64,000 bases of DNA from positions 310,001 through 374,000 of the forward strand of contig NZ_SSBL01000001.1 of the NCBI RefSeq assembly GCF_004795105.1, written 5' to 3'. The DNA is from Streptomyces sp. A0642 (GTDB lineage: Bacteria; Actinomycetota; Actinomycetes; Streptomycetales; Streptomycetaceae). A program made the position numbers and the translations under genes. The notes below the pieces were generated by a model, which saw nothing but the letters and a program-made list of their open reading frames with translations, was not told where the DNA came from and did not search any database. Positions 42,718 to 52,754 of the stretch are shown here, in pieces; positions within the stretch are counted from its first letter, which is position 1, and each line of letters begins with the position of its first letter.

Positions 42718-44229
42718 TCAGAAACCGAGCGCCAGCCGGTGGTAGGCCTGGTTCCACCGGAGGTCGCGCCGGAACTGCCGCGGCGTGGTGCTCTGCTCGA
42801 TGAGCGCCAGCTCCATCTGCAGCATCTCCGCCAGGTCGTCCAAGTGCTCCGAGGTGAGCGCGGTGCTCAGGACGGTGTGGTGCGGTCCTCCGGCGGTGAG
42901 CCAGGATTCCGTGGACGTACGCAGGTCGGGGTGCGGACGCCACACCGCGCGGGCGACCGGCAGGGCGGGCAGGGGCTCCACCGGGGGCACCACGTCGATG
43001 TCGTTGGCCACGAGGCGGAAGCGGTCGCCGAGGTCGGCGAGGCCGACCACGACCGCGGGGCCCGCGGCGGCGTCGAACACGAGGCGCACCGGGTCTTCGC
43101 GGTTGCCGATGCCCAGCGGGTGGATCTGGCAGCTCGGCGTTTCGGACGCGATGGTCGGGCAGACCTCCAGCATGTGCGCGCCGAGGATGAGTTCGCCGCC
43201 CGGCGTGAGGTCGTAGGTGTAGTCCTCCATGAAGGAGGTGCCCCCGGGCAGGCCGTCGGCGGCGACCTTGAGGGCGCGGAGCAGGACCGAGGTCTTCCAG
43301 TCGCCCTCGCCGCCGAATCCGTACCCCTGCGACATCAGGCGCTGGACGGCGAGGCCCGGCAGCTGGCGCAGACCGCCCAGGTCCTCGAAGTTGGTGGTGA
43401 AGGCGCCGAAGCCGCCCTCCGTGAGGAAGGTGCGCAGTCCGGCCTCGATGCGGGCCGCATAGCGCAGGGATGCGTGCCGGTCGCCGCCGTTCCTGAGCTC
43501 CGGTGCGAGCCGGTAGACGTCCTCGTACTCCTTGACGAGGGTGCTCACCTCGGTCTCGTCGGCCGCGTCGACGTACGCGACCAGGTCGTTGACGCCGTAC
43601 GTGTTGACGGAGGCGCCCAGGCGGAGCTGGGCCTCGACCTTGTCGCCCTCGGTGACGGCCACATCGCGCATGTTGTCGCCGAAGCGGGCGACCTTGAGCG
43701 TGGCGAGCTCGGCGCGAGCCGCCGCGGCACGGGCCCAGGTCGCCACGCGCCCGACCGTCACCGGGTCGGTGACATGGCCGGCGACCGTCTTGCGGGCCAC
43801 CCCGAGGCGCGACTGGATGTGCCCGAACTCGCGGTCGCCGTGGGCGGCCTGGTTCAGGTTCATGAAGTCCATGTCGATGGTGGCCCAGGGCAGTGCCACG
43901 TTCGCCTGGGTGTGCAGGTGCAGCAGGGGCTTGCGCAGGGCGTCCAGGCCCGCGATCCACATCTTCGCGGGGGAGAAGGTGTGCATCCACGCGATGAGAC
44001 CGACGCATCGGTCGTCGCTGTTGGCTTCGAGGCAGACGCGCCGGATGGCGGAGGCGTCGGTCAGCACCGGCTTCCAGACGACGCGCGCTGGAAGGCCGGG
44101 GGTGCCCGCGAGGACGGAGGCGATCTCCCCCGACTGTTCGGCGACCTGGCGCAGGGTGTCCTCGCCGTACAGGCCCTGGCTTCCGGTGAGGAACCAGATC
44201 TCGCGGTCGGAGGAATTCAAGCTGGACAC
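42718..44229 (-). CDS. araA: L-arabinose isomerase
   Basis: Converts L-arabinose to L-ribulose. The 503-residue protein matches the family over its whole length: the start [43 protein letters not shown] with a metal-binding Glu, FMEDYTYDL with the second Glu, and later His ligands in GAHMLEVCP and CQIHPLGIG. The start is the GTG at 44229, 5 nt after AGGAG; the open frame runs to 44403 without a better start. It follows araB on the same strand, separated by a 140-bp gap that contains an 81-bp palindromic repeat. Transcription probably comes from the araB promoter under the LacI regulator. Confidence 0.95.
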   Translation of the reverse strand: MSSLNSSDREIWFLTGSQGLYGEDTLRQVAEQSGEIASVLAGTPGLPARVVWKPVLTDASAIRRVCLEANSDDRCVGLIAWMHTFSPAKMWIAGLDALRKPLLHLHTQANVALPWATIDMDFMNLNQAAHGDREFGHIQSRLGVARKTVAGHVTDPVTVGRVATWARAAAARAELATLKVARFGDNMRDVAVTEGDKVEAQLRLGASVNTYGVNDLVAYVDAADETEVSTLVKEYEDVYRLAPELRNGGDRHASLRYAARIEAGLRTFLTEGGFGAFTTNFEDLGGLRQLPGLAVQRLMSQGYGFGGEGDWKTSVLLRALKVAADGLPGGTSFMEDYTYDLTPGGELILGAHMLEVCPTIASETPSCQIHPLGIGNREDPVRLVFDAAAGPAVVVGLADLGDRFRLVANDIDVVPPVEPLPALPVARAVWRPHPDLRTSTESWLTAGGPHHTVLSTALTSEHLDDLAEMLQMELALIEQSTTPRQFRRDLRWNQAYHRLALGF

Positions 44230-44285
44230 ATGGGCTCCTGGGATGACGTGATGACTTCGGTGGAGACGCGCGGGGCGACGGAGGG

Positions 44286-44366
44286 GCTGGGGCGTGTTCC
44301 GAAGGTCCCGCCTGCCGGCGGCCCGCCCTTCGGGGGGACGGCGCTCCTCTCGGAACGCGCCCCAGC
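44286..44366. repeat. 81-bp palindromic MITE-like repeat between araB and araA
   Basis: Terminal 17-bp inverted repeats, GCTGGGGCGTGTTCCGA at 44286-44302 and its complement at 44350-44366 (16 of 17 match). An internal CCGAAGG/CCTTCGG pair allows alternative folds. It ends 2 bp from the araB stop. The left end resembles the sequence after the arabinofuranosidase at 58478. It could act as a terminator or attenuator, or be a small mobile repeat. Confidence 0.6.
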
Positions 44367-44368
44367 GG

Positions 44369-46069
44369 TCAGCCGGCGGTGACGGCCCGGTTGCGGATGT
44401 CACGCAGCCGGTGCAGCAGTTCCCCGCCGCCGAACTGGTCGTGCAGCGACCGGTACGCGGCGAACAGCTCGTCGTAGGCGTCCGCCCGCGCGGTGTCCGG
44501 GGTGTACACGTCGCGCTGCAGGCGTCCCATCGCGGCGGTCGCCGTGCGCACGTCCGGGTGGGCTCCGGCCGCGACCGCGGCGTGGATGGCCGAACCGAGA
44601 GCGGGGCCCTGCTGCGAAGCAGCCAGGGAGACCGGGCGGCGCAGCACGTCGGAGTAGATCTGCATGAGCAGTTCGTTCTTGGCCAGACCGCCGGCGACGA
44701 TGAACTCGTGCACCGGGACGCCGCCGCGCTCCAGGGCCTCGACGATGATCCTCGTACCGAAGGCCGTCGCTTCGAGCAGTGCCCGGTAGACGTCCTCGGG
44801 ACGGGTGGCGAGGGTGAGGCCGACCAGGACTCCGGAGAGGTGGTGGTCCACCAGCACGGAGCGGTTGCCGTTCAGCCAGTCCAGCGCCACCAGTCCGTGC
44901 CCGCCCACCGGCTGGCCGGCGGCCTTGCGGGTCAGCAGGGCGTGCAGGTCCTCCCCGCGCTCGGCCGCCTCGTCGGCGTACTCCTGCGGGACGCCCTGGC
45001 TCAGGACCCAGGCGAAGATGTCGCCCACGGCGCTCTGACCGGCCTCGTAGCCGTAGGTTCCCTCGACGATGCCGCCGTCGACGACCCCGCAGATGCCCGG
45101 GATGTCCGCCAGGACGGGGGAGTTGACGACGTGGCAGGTGGAGGTGCCCATGATGGCGAGCAGGCGGCCGTCCTCCACGGCCTGGGCGGCCGCGGCGGTG
45201 ACGTGGGCGTCGACGTTGCCCGCCGCGACGGCTGTGCCCGCGGTCAGCCCCGTCCAGCGGGCGGCCGTCTCGGTCAGCGACCCGACCCGTGAACCGAGGT
45301 CGGCCAGCGGGAATTCGAGCCGGGTCCGGGCGAAGTCGGTGAACCCCGGGTGTAGCGCCGTCAGGTAGTCGTCACTGGGGTAGGCCCCGTCCTGGTGGAT
45401 GCCCTTGTAGCCGGCCGTACAGGCGTTGCGGGACTCCGTGCCGGTGAGCTGCCACACGATCCAGTCGGCCGCCTCGATCCAGCGCGCGCAGGCGTCGTAG
45501 ACCTCGGGGTCCTCCTCCAGGACCTGAAGGGCCTTCGCGAACTGCCACTCGGCGGAGATCTTGCCGCCGTACCGCTTGATCCACTTCTCGCCGCGGGCGT
45601 GGGCCAGTTCGTTGATCCGGTCGGCCTGTCCCTGGGCCGCGTGGTGCTTCCACAGCTTCGGCCAGGCGTGGGGCCGGTCGGCGAGCGACGTCTCCACGAG
45701 GGACGTCCCGTCCGCCAGCGTGGGCAGGACCGTGCAGGCGGTGAAGTCGGTGGCGATGCCGATGACCGACGCCGGGTCGACGCCCGCGGCGGCGACGGCC
45801 TCCGGCACGGCGTGGCGCAGGACGTCCAGCCAGTCCTGGGGATGCTGGAGGGCCCAGTCCGGCGGCAGCGCGGCGCCCGTGCCGGGGAGGTGCCGGTCGA
45901 TCACGCCGTGCGTGTAGGCGTGCACCGCCGATGCCAGCTCCTCTCCGTCCCGTACGCGTACGACGACGGCGCGGCCCGACAGAGTGCCGAAGTCCACGCC
46001 TACGGTGTACCGCTCGGAGTCGTCCGCGCGTTGAGGGGCTGAAGGGGTGTAGGGGTGGGCTGATGTCAC
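44369..46069 (-). CDS. araB: Ribulokinase
   Basis: Phosphorylates L-ribulose to L-ribulose-5-phosphate. A 566-residue FGGY kinase: the ATP/sugar domain starts [15 protein letters not shown] (about 22-36), and [14 protein letters not shown] and [15 protein letters not shown] mark the family. The C-terminal signature region is [43 protein letters not shown]. The start is the GTG at 46069, with AAAGG upstream. The promoter, with the 14-bp operator between -35 and -10, lies 92-120 bp upstream. It is divergent from the importer genes and shares their control region. Confidence 0.95.
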   Translation of the reverse strand: MTSAHPYTPSAPQRADDSERYTVGVDFGTLSGRAVVVRVRDGEELASAVHAYTHGVIDRHLPGTGAALPPDWALQHPQDWLDVLRHAVPEAVAAAGVDPASVIGIATDFTACTVLPTLADGTSLVETSLADRPHAWPKLWKHHAAQGQADRINELAHARGEKWIKRYGGKISAEWQFAKALQVLEEDPEVYDACARWIEAADWIVWQLTGTESRNACTAGYKGIHQDGAYPSDDYLTALHPGFTDFARTRLEFPLADLGSRVGSLTETAARWTGLTAGTAVAAGNVDAHVTAAAAQAVEDGRLLAIMGTSTCHVVNSPVLADIPGICGVVDGGIVEGTYGYEAGQSAVGDIFAWVLSQGVPQEYADEAAERGEDLHALLTRKAAGQPVGGHGLVALDWLNGNRSVLVDHHLSGVLVGLTLATRPEDVYRALLEATAFGTRIIVEALERGGVPVHEFIVAGGLAKNELLMQIYSDVLRRPVSLAASQQGPALGSAIHAAVAAGAHPDVRTATAAMGRLQRDVYTPDTARADAYDELFAAYRSLHDQFGGGELLHRLRDIRNRAVTAG

Positions 46070-46160
46070 CGGGTCGGCCTTTCGGGAAGTGGTGTCGGAG
46101 AGGTGACCGGGGGCGGGCGCGGAGATGCGGCGCTGGTGAGCGGGCCGGTCGACCCTCAGC

Positions 46161-46189
46161 AGTGTGAGCGCTAACAAACGGGGAATCAA
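46161..46189 (-). promoter_or_regulatory. araB promoter with LacI operator
   Basis: On the minus strand: -35 TTGATT (46189-46184), a 17-nt spacer and -10 CACACT (46166-46161). The operator TGTTAGCGCTCACA (46176-46163) covers the spacer and -10. A bound repressor would block RNA polymerase. Confidence 0.65.
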
Positions 46190-46421
46190 GAGGTGCGGGC
46201 ACTTGAGGTGAGGTGCGCGGTCGCGCCCCGTCCGGGCGGAAGGCCGCTCGTTCCCTTCCGGTTTCGTGCTCATGTGCCTCCGGTTTCGTCGCCCGGTGCG
46301 GCCGGGTGGACCACCGAGCGTGCGGCGGTGCGCCTGCCGCCCGCGGGCGGGGCGGTGGTCGCGGCGGGGTCTCCCGTGACCGTACCGAGCGGATAACGGA
46401 AAAATAACGCACACCTGGGGA

Positions 46422-46451
46422 TTGAGAACCGGTGGTGTTAGCGCTCACAAT
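46422..46451 (+). promoter_or_regulatory. Arabinose importer promoter with LacI operator
   Basis: -35 TTGAGA (46422-46427), an 18-nt spacer and -10 CACAAT (46446-46451). The operator TGTTAGCGCTCACA (46436-46449) sits in the same place as at araD. Confidence 0.65.
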
Positions 46452-46615
46452 GCAGCGGCGCCCTTCTTCGGAAGGCCGTTCGCTCCTGTCGGTCCCCGGC
46501 GCCGGTTCCCCCGGCCGTCGCGGGTCCTGTGTGCAGGAAGAGCCTCACCCCGCCGGCCGGACGCTCGCTCATCGCGCCGGGGGCACCCTCCGCGTACTCC
46601 GAAAGGACATCCACC

Positions 46616-47617
46616 ATGGCCCGCATGGCCCGTAGAGCTGTCGTCTTCGCCGGCATCGCCCTCCTCGCGTCCACCACGCTGACCGCCTGCTCCACCGAGA
46701 ACCCCAACGCCGGCAGCGACGGGGGTTCGAAGCCCAAGGGCAAGATCGTGCTCGGCTTCGCCCAGGTCGGCGCGGAGAGCGGATGGCGAACCGCCAACAC
46801 CAAGTCCGTCCAGGAAGCGGCGAAGAAGGCCGGCATCACCCTGAAGTTCTCCGACGCCCAGCAGAAGCAGGAGAACCAGATCAAGGCGATCCGCACCTTC
46901 ATCCAGCAGAAGGTGGACGTCATCGCCTTCTCGCCGGTGGTGGAGTCCGGCTGGGACACGGTCCTCAAGGAGGCCAAGGACGCGGGCATCCCCGTGATCC
47001 TCACCGACCGTGCCGTGGACACCAAGGACAAGTCGCTCTACAAGACCTTCCTCGGCTCGGACTTCGTCAAGGAGGGCACGTCCGCCGGTCAGTGGCTGAC
47101 CGACGAGTACGCGAACTCCAAGGACACCGTCAACATCGTCGAGCTCCAGGGCACCACCGGCTCCGCCCCCGCCAACGACCGCAAGGCCGGCTTCGCCGAA
47201 GTCATCAAGGGCGACCACAAGTTCAAGATCATCGCCTCCCAGACGGGTGACTTCACCCGCGCCAAGGGCAAGGAGGTCATGCAGGCGTTCCTGAAGTCCC
47301 ACAAGGACATCGACGTCCTGTACGCCCACAACGACGACATGGCCCTCGGTGCGATCCAGGCGATCGAGGAAGCCGGCAAGCAGCCGGGCAAGGACATCAA
47401 GGTCATCTCGGTCGACGGGATCAAGGACGCCTTCGTCGCGATGACCCAGGGCAAGATCAACGTCGTGGTGGAGTGCAACCCGCTGCTCGGTGACCAGCTG
47501 ATGGAGCTGACCAAGAGCGTCGCCGCCGGCGAGGTCGTCCCGGAGCGCGTCGAGACCGAGGAAGGCGTCTTCCCGCAGGACAAGGCGAAGGCCGCACTGC
47601 CGAGCCGCAAGTACTGA
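46616..47617 (+). CDS. YtfQ-like furanose/arabinose-binding lipoprotein
   Basis: A 333-residue sugar-binding protein of an ABC importer. The lipobox LTAC has Cys25 after a short signal sequence, so it is a surface lipoprotein. The mature part closely follows E. coli YtfQ, the galactofuranose-binding protein, e.g. GFAQVGAESGWR, QQKQENQIKAIR, VVESGWDTVLKEAKDAGIPV, TGDFTRAKGKEVM and YAHNDDMALGAIQAIEEAG. The ATG at 46616 is preceded by AAAGGAC. It heads a six-gene unit with its ATPase, two permeases, an aldose 1-epimerase and an alcohol dehydrogenase. In this locus the ligand is probably L-arabinofuranose. Confidence 0.9.
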   Translation: MARMARRAVVFAGIALLASTTLTACSTENPNAGSDGGSKPKGKIVLGFAQVGAESGWRTANTKSVQEAAKKAGITLKFSDAQQKQENQIKAIRTFIQQKVDVIAFSPVVESGWDTVLKEAKDAGIPVILTDRAVDTKDKSLYKTFLGSDFVKEGTSAGQWLTDEYANSKDTVNIVELQGTTGSAPANDRKAGFAEVIKGDHKFKIIASQTGDFTRAKGKEVMQAFLKSHKDIDVLYAHNDDMALGAIQAIEEAGKQPGKDIKVISVDGIKDAFVAMTQGKINVVVECNPLLGDQLMELTKSVAAGEVVPERVETEEGVFPQDKAKAALPSRKY

Positions 47618-47685
47618 CGCCGGCCGCTCGACGCGGGAGGAGGCACTCCGAGGTGCCTCCTCCGCCCACTCAGGAAGGAGGGCGG

Positions 47686-49245
47686 ATGACAGCCCCGTCC
47701 ACCCCCCAGAACCGGACCGCCGACGAGCGGCAGCCGGTGCTGGAAGCGCAGGACATTCGCAAGGAGTTCCCGGGCGTACTCGCCCTGGACGGAGTCGGCC
47801 TCCGGCTCTTTCCCGGTGAGGTGCACGCCCTCATGGGCGAGAACGGCGCGGGAAAGTCCACCCTGATCAAGGTGCTCACCGGCGCTCACCCCGCCGACGG
47901 CGGCACCATCCTGGTCGACGGCCGGCCGCACGCGTTCGGCGATCCCCTCCAGGCTCAGCAGGCGGGCATCAGCACCGTCTACCAGGAGGTCAACCTCTGC
48001 CAGAACATCTCGGTCGCCGAGAACATCCTCATCGGGCGTGAGCCCCGGCGGTTCGGCCTCATCCACTGGTCCGCGCTCCGCAAGCGGGCCGCGGACCTGC
48101 TGAAGGAACTGGATCTCGGCCTGGACGTGACCAGCCCGCTCGGCGCGCACTCCCTGGCCGTGCAGCAGCTGATCGCCATCGTCCGCGCCGTGGACGTGTC
48201 GGCCAAGGTCCTCGTCCTGGACGAGCCCACCTCCAGTCTGGACCGCGACGAGGTCGCCGAACTGTTCACCCTGGTGCGCAGGCTCCGCGACCGCGGTGTG
48301 GCCATCCTGTTCGTCACCCACTTCCTGGACCAGGTCTTCGAGATCTGCGACCGCGTCACGATCCTCCGCAACGGCCGCCTGGAGGGTGAGTACGCGATCG
48401 GGGAACTCACCCCCGTCTCCCTGGTGCAGCGCATGATCGGCGGAGAGCTGGCCACCCTCGACCAGCTCTCGGACCGCGCCCAGCGCGAGGCGAGCGAACG
48501 CTCCGAGGGGGAACCCTTCCTCAGCGCCCGTCAGCTGACCCGGACGGGATTCATCGAGCCGTACGACCTGGACATCCACCCCGGAGAGGTCATCGGACTG
48601 GCCGGCCTCCTGGGATCGGGCCGCACCGAAGCCGCACGTCTGCTGTTCGGCGCGGACGGAGCGGACTCCGGCGAGGTGCGGGTGGCGGGCGAGGCGGTGT
48701 CCCTGCGCACCCCCCGGCACGCCATCGCCCACCGCATCGCCTTCTGCTCGGAGAACCGCAAGGCCGAAGGCCTCGTGGGCGAGCTGACCATCCGCGAGAA
48801 CATCGTGCTCGCCCTCCAGGCCTCGCGCGGCTGGACACGGCCGCTCCCGCGCACCAAGCAGGACGAGCTGACCCGCCACTGGATCGAAGCGCTGGACATC
48901 CGTCCGGCGAACCCCGAGGCCCAGGTGCGTCACCTCAGCGGCGGCAACCAGCAGAAGGTCCTGCTGGCACGCTGGCTGCTCACGGACCCCCGCCTCCTGA
49001 TCCTCGACGAACCCACCCGGGGCATCGACATCGGGGCCAAGGCCGAGATCCAGAAGCTCGTCGCACGACTCGCGGCGGACGGCACCTCGGTGCTGTTCAT
49101 CTCCGCGGAGCTCGAAGAGGTCCTGCGGCTGAGCCATCGCATCGGCGTGCTCAGGGACCACCGGATGGTGGCCACCCTGACCAACGACGACACCGTCACC
49201 CCCGAACGCATACTCGCCACCATCGCCACCGGAGCGAACTCATGA
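47686..49245 (+). CDS. Two-domain sugar ABC ATPase (YtfR/AraG-like)
   Basis: A 519-residue tandem ATPase for the importer. The N-terminal domain has Walker [10 protein letters not shown] at 51-59 and Walker [14 protein letters not shown]; its signature (SPLGAHSLAVQQLIAI) is degenerate. The C-terminal domain has the modified P-loop GLLGSGRTEAARLL, the signature [15 protein letters not shown] and Walker [15 protein letters not shown]. This is the normal asymmetry of RbsA-type proteins. The ATG at 47686 has AAGGAGG upstream. Its stop overlaps the first permease (ATGA). Confidence 0.93.
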   Translation: MTAPSTPQNRTADERQPVLEAQDIRKEFPGVLALDGVGLRLFPGEVHALMGENGAGKSTLIKVLTGAHPADGGTILVDGRPHAFGDPLQAQQAGISTVYQEVNLCQNISVAENILIGREPRRFGLIHWSALRKRAADLLKELDLGLDVTSPLGAHSLAVQQLIAIVRAVDVSAKVLVLDEPTSSLDRDEVAELFTLVRRLRDRGVAILFVTHFLDQVFEICDRVTILRNGRLEGEYAIGELTPVSLVQRMIGGELATLDQLSDRAQREASERSEGEPFLSARQLTRTGFIEPYDLDIHPGEVIGLAGLLGSGRTEAARLLFGADGADSGEVRVAGEAVSLRTPRHAIAHRIAFCSENRKAEGLVGELTIRENIVLALQASRGWTRPLPRTKQDELTRHWIEALDIRPANPEAQVRHLSGGNQQKVLLARWLLTDPRLLILDEPTRGIDIGAKAEIQKLVARLAADGTSVLFISAELEEVLRLSHRIGVLRDHRMVATLTNDDTVTPERILATIATGANS

Positions 49246-50342
49246 ACTCCCAGCCTGCCCGGGCCACCCCGGTGGGCGGCCTCGGGAAGCGTCTGGCCCG
49301 CCACCGGCTGCTGTGGCCGTCGCTCATCCTGCTCGCCCTGCTGCTCGGCAACCTGGCCTTCACCCACGACTTCTTCTCGGTGCGGGTCCGCAACGGCCAT
49401 CTGTACGGCAGCCTCATCGACATCATGCAGTTCGGCGCCCCGCTCATCCTCGTGGCGCTCGGCATGACGCTCGTCATCGCCACCCGAGGCATCGACCTGT
49501 CGGTGGGTTCGACCGTCGCGATCGCGGGCGCGCTGGCCTGCCAGCACATCGCGAGCTCGTCGAGTCCGGGCAGCGTCGGCACCATGCTCACGGCCGTCGC
49601 CATCGCGCTGTGCGTGGCCCTCGTCCTCGGCCTCGCCAACGGTCTGCTGGTCTCCCGGGTGGGCGTCCAGCCCATCGTCGCGACCCTGATCCTCATGGTC
49701 GCGGGCCGCGGCGTCGCCCAGTTGATCACCGACGGCCAGATCATCACCGTCACCAGCGCCCCCTACAAGATGGTCGGCGGCGGCTACTGGCTGATGTTCC
49801 CCTTCGCCGTGATCCTGGCGGCCGTCGTGGTGGCGCTGACCTCCCTCGTCACCCGGCGCAGCGCGCTGGGCATGCTGATCGAGGCCGTCGGCGGCAACCC
49901 GACGGCCAGCCGCCTGGTCGGCATCCGCGCGGCCGGCCTGCTGACCCTCGTCTACGTGTTCAGCGCCGTGTGCGCCGCCGTCGCCGGACTGATGATCAGC
50001 TCCAACGTCTCCAGCGCCGACGGCAACAACGCCGGACTGTGGATCGAGCTCGACGCGATCCTCGCGGTCGTCATCGGAGGCACCGCCCTGACCGGCGGGC
50101 GCTTCTCCCTGGGCGGGACCGTCCTGGGCGCGCTCATCATCCAGACGCTCTCGACGACCGTCTACACCCTCGGGGTTCCGCCGGAGACGACGCTGGTCTT
50201 CAAGGCCGTGGTCGTCATCGTGGTCTGCCTCGTGCAGTCCCCGGTCTTCCGGGCCAAGGCGCTGAAGCGGCGCAGGACCACACCACCCCGTCCCACCACC
50301 ACGGCGGGCGAGGCTCCGCTGAAGCAGGAGGCCCGCGCATGA
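49242..50342 (+). CDS. YtfT-like sugar ABC permease
   Basis: A 366-residue BPD_transp_2 permease with about nine membrane helices. It matches E. coli YtfT along its length: GMTLVIATRGIDLSVGSTVAIAG, VQPIVATLILMVAGRGVAQLI, ADGNNAGLWIELDAILAVVIGG and GALIIQTLSTTVYTLGVPPE. It starts in the ATPase stop (ATGA) and overlaps the second permease likewise. The C-terminus is a short cytoplasmic Arg/Thr/Pro tail. It forms a heterodimeric channel with the YjfF-like subunit. Confidence 0.92.
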   Translation: MNSQPARATPVGGLGKRLARHRLLWPSLILLALLLGNLAFTHDFFSVRVRNGHLYGSLIDIMQFGAPLILVALGMTLVIATRGIDLSVGSTVAIAGALACQHIASSSSPGSVGTMLTAVAIALCVALVLGLANGLLVSRVGVQPIVATLILMVAGRGVAQLITDGQIITVTSAPYKMVGGGYWLMFPFAVILAAVVVALTSLVTRRSALGMLIEAVGGNPTASRLVGIRAAGLLTLVYVFSAVCAAVAGLMISSNVSSADGNNAGLWIELDAILAVVIGGTALTGGRFSLGGTVLGALIIQTLSTTVYTLGVPPETTLVFKAVVVIVVCLVQSPVFRAKALKRRRTTPPRPTTTAGEAPLKQEARA

Positions 50343-51361
50343 GCACCGGCATCGCGAACACCGCCGCGATCCTCGCCCGGCCCTTCCGGGCGGCGTCGCC
50401 GCACAGCCGCACCCGTATCCCCCTGATGGTCACCGCCGTCCTGCTGGTGGCGATGTTCACCGTCGGATCGGTGCGCTACGAGGGCTTCTTCTCGACCCAG
50501 GTGCTGCTGAACCTCCTCATCGACAACGGCTTCCTGCTCGTCGTCGCCGTCGGCGTCACCTTCGTCATCCTCACGGGCGGCATCGACCTGTCCGTCGGCT
50601 CCATGGTCGCCCTGTCCACCATGCTCACCGCATGGCTGGTGGAACAGCACAACTGGCCGCTCGCCACCGTCATCCCGCTGGTCCTGGTCGTCGGGGGCGC
50701 CGGCGGAGCGCTGATGGGCTGGATCATCCACACCTTCGAGATCCAGCCGTTCATCGTGACCCTGGCCGGCATGTTCCTGGCCCGGGGGCTCTGCTACACG
50801 ATCAGCACCGAGTCCATCTCCATCAACGACCCGGCCACGGTCAAGATGGCGCAGACGCGGCTGTACGGCCCCGAGGGCCTCTTCGTCTCCATCTCCGTGG
50901 TGATCGCCCTGGTCACCGTCGCGATCGCCTTCGTCGTCCTGCACCACACCCGGTTCGGCCGGAACGTGTACGCCCTCGGCGGCAACGAGACCTCGGCCCG
51001 GCTGATGGGCCTCCCGGTGGGAAGGACGAAGGTCGCCGTCTACGCGATCAGCGGCCTGTGCTCGGCCCTGGGCGGGGTGCTGCTCACCTTCTACATGCTC
51101 TCCGGGTACGCGCTGCACGCCATGGGCATGGAACTCGACGCGATCGCGGCCACCGTCATCGGCGGCACCCTGCTGACCGGCGGATCCGGCTTCGTGCTCG
51201 GCACCGCTCTGGGCGTCCTGGTGCTCGGCATGATCCAGACCGTCATCAACTTCCAGGGAACGCTGAGTTCCTGGTGGACCCGCATCGTCATCGGGGCCCT
51301 CCTGCTGGTCTTCATCGTCCTGCAGCGCGTGATGGGCGGTCGTCGGCCCGTCGGCGAATGA
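50339..51361 (+). CDS. YjfF-like sugar ABC permease
   Basis: A 340-residue second permease, the match of E. coli Yjf[61 protein letters not shown] and INFQGTLSSWWTRIVIG. About nine membrane helices are predicted. Two different permeases next to one double ATPase are the hallmark of the YtfQRT-YjfF furanose transporter, not of AraFGH or RbsABC. The ATG lies in the preceding stop. A 102-bp gap follows before the epimerase gene. Confidence 0.92.
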   Translation: MSTGIANTAAILARPFRAASPHSRTRIPLMVTAVLLVAMFTVGSVRYEGFFSTQVLLNLLIDNGFLLVVAVGVTFVILTGGIDLSVGSMVALSTMLTAWLVEQHNWPLATVIPLVLVVGGAGGALMGWIIHTFEIQPFIVTLAGMFLARGLCYTISTESISINDPATVKMAQTRLYGPEGLFVSISVVIALVTVAIAFVVLHHTRFGRNVYALGGNETSARLMGLPVGRTKVAVYAISGLCSALGGVLLTFYMLSGYALHAMGMELDAIAATVIGGTLLTGGSGFVLGTALGVLVLGMIQTVINFQGTLSSWWTRIVIGALLLVFIVLQRVMGGRRPVGE

Positions 51362-51463
51362 CCACGGCCACACGACCGGCATCCGGCACGGACACCGGAC
51401 GCGTCCGGGCCCCCTCCGCCCGGAGCGGTTTCCGGGCGGCGCTACAGCCAAGGAACACAGAAC

Positions 51464-52579
51464 ATGGGACACACACAGAATCCGGCCGCTGATCCGGCCG
51501 GGCCCGGGCCCGCCCCGCACCCCTCGACCAGCCCCCCGGTGTGTCTGCCGGACACGGGGACGGGGGAGCGTTGGGTGTTCGGCTTCGCCGGCCAGGCGCG
51601 CGCGGAGGTGCACACCCTCGGCGCCCGCCTGCACTCCCTGCTCGTGCCCGACCGGCGGGGCCACTTCGCCGACGTCGTCCTCGGAGCGCGGGACGCGGCC
51701 CAGGTCCGGGGACCGGCGGCCTACTTCGGCGCGACGGTGGGCCGCTACGCGAACCGGATCGCCGGCGGCCGGATCGCGGTGGACGGCGCGGTGCACCAGC
51801 TGCGCACCCAGCCGGGCGGGCACACCCTCCACGGCGGGCCCGACGGGTTCGACCAGCGGCTCTGGAGGTGCGAACCGTTCCATTCCGCCGACCGCACCGG
51901 TGTCCACCTCCATCTCCGCAGTCCCGACGGCGACCAGGGCTTCCCCGGGGCGCTGAACGTGCGCGTCACCTACACGCTCGACCGCGACGGCGATCTCACT
52001 CTGGCGTACCACGCCGTGTCCGACGCTCCCACCGTCGTCAACCTCACCAACCACGCGTACTGGAACCTGGAGGGGGAGGGGCGCGGCAATGTGCTCGCCC
52101 ATCAGCTCCAGGTCGACGCATCGCAGTACACGCCGGTCGACGCCGAACTCATCCCGCGGGGCGAACACCGGTCCGTCGGCGATTCCCCGTTCGATCTGCG
52201 CACGCCGCGGCGACTGTCGGACGTCCTGACCCACCCGGACCCCCAACTCGCCGTAGCCGGGGGAGGGTTCGACCACAACTGGGTGCTGGACGGCGGCCGG
52301 ACCGCGCTGCCGCGACGAGCGGCCGTTCTCTACGCCCCCGATTCGGGCCGGCGCCTCGAAGTGCACACCACCGAGCCGGGCATCCAGGTCTACACGGGGA
52401 ACGGCTTCTCCGGCGAGGTCACCGGCAAGAGCGGGCGTGCCTACGGCGCCTACGCCGGAGTGGCCCTGGAGACGCAGCACTTCCCCGACTCCCCGAACCG
52501 CGCGGACTTTCCCTCCGTCCGCCTGCGTCCGGGCGCGGCGTACCGATCCACCACCATCCTGAGGTTCAGCACCGACTGA
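51464..52579 (+). CDS. galM: Aldose 1-epimerase (mutarotase)
   Basis: A 371-residue mutarotase interconverting sugar anomers. Family motifs are YFGATVGRYANRIAGGR (about 86-102), GGHTLHGGPDGFDQRLW with an active-site His, VNLTNHAYWNLEGEG with the catalytic His, and GVALETQHFPDSPN with the catalytic Glu. The N-terminal 30 residues are Pro-rich and lack a signal peptide, so it is cytoplasmic. AAGGA precedes the ATG at 51464. In this operon it would supply the anomer or ring form of arabinose that the isomerase needs after import as a furanose. Confidence 0.9.
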   Translation: MGHTQNPAADPAGPGPAPHPSTSPPVCLPDTGTGERWVFGFAGQARAEVHTLGARLHSLLVPDRRGHFADVVLGARDAAQVRGPAAYFGATVGRYANRIAGGRIAVDGAVHQLRTQPGGHTLHGGPDGFDQRLWRCEPFHSADRTGVHLHLRSPDGDQGFPGALNVRVTYTLDRDGDLTLAYHAVSDAPTVVNLTNHAYWNLEGEGRGNVLAHQLQVDASQYTPVDAELIPRGEHRSVGDSPFDLRTPRRLSDVLTHPDPQLAVAGGGFDHNWVLDGGRTALPRRAAVLYAPDSGRRLEVHTTEPGIQVYTGNGFSGEVTGKSGRAYGAYAGVALETQHFPDSPNRADFPSVRLRPGAAYRSTTILRFSTD

Positions 52580-52754
52580 GCCCTCGTTCTCCCCGAAGCC
52601 GACCGGTCCCGCTGTCGCGGGGCCGGCCCTTCGGCATGGCCGGGGAGCGGGGGCCGTGGGGAGTCCGCAAGATGAAGACCAAGAGGCCCCGCAACGACCA
52701 CGCCGACCGGGGCCCGGCGGCCGGGGGTTCCCGCGAACGGGGCGGGGGCCGCCG

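Larger units (their letters stand above)
46070..46615. promoter_or_regulatory. Divergent araB / arabinose importer control region (546 bp)
   Basis: No gene is seen in this stretch. It holds two copies of the 14-bp operator TGTTAGCGCTCACA in opposite orientation (46163-46176 and 46436-46449), each inside a plausible promoter facing its gene. An A/T-rich stretch around 46390-46410 lies just upstream of the importer -35. Leaders are about 90 nt (araB) and 165 nt (importer). Confidence 0.75.
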
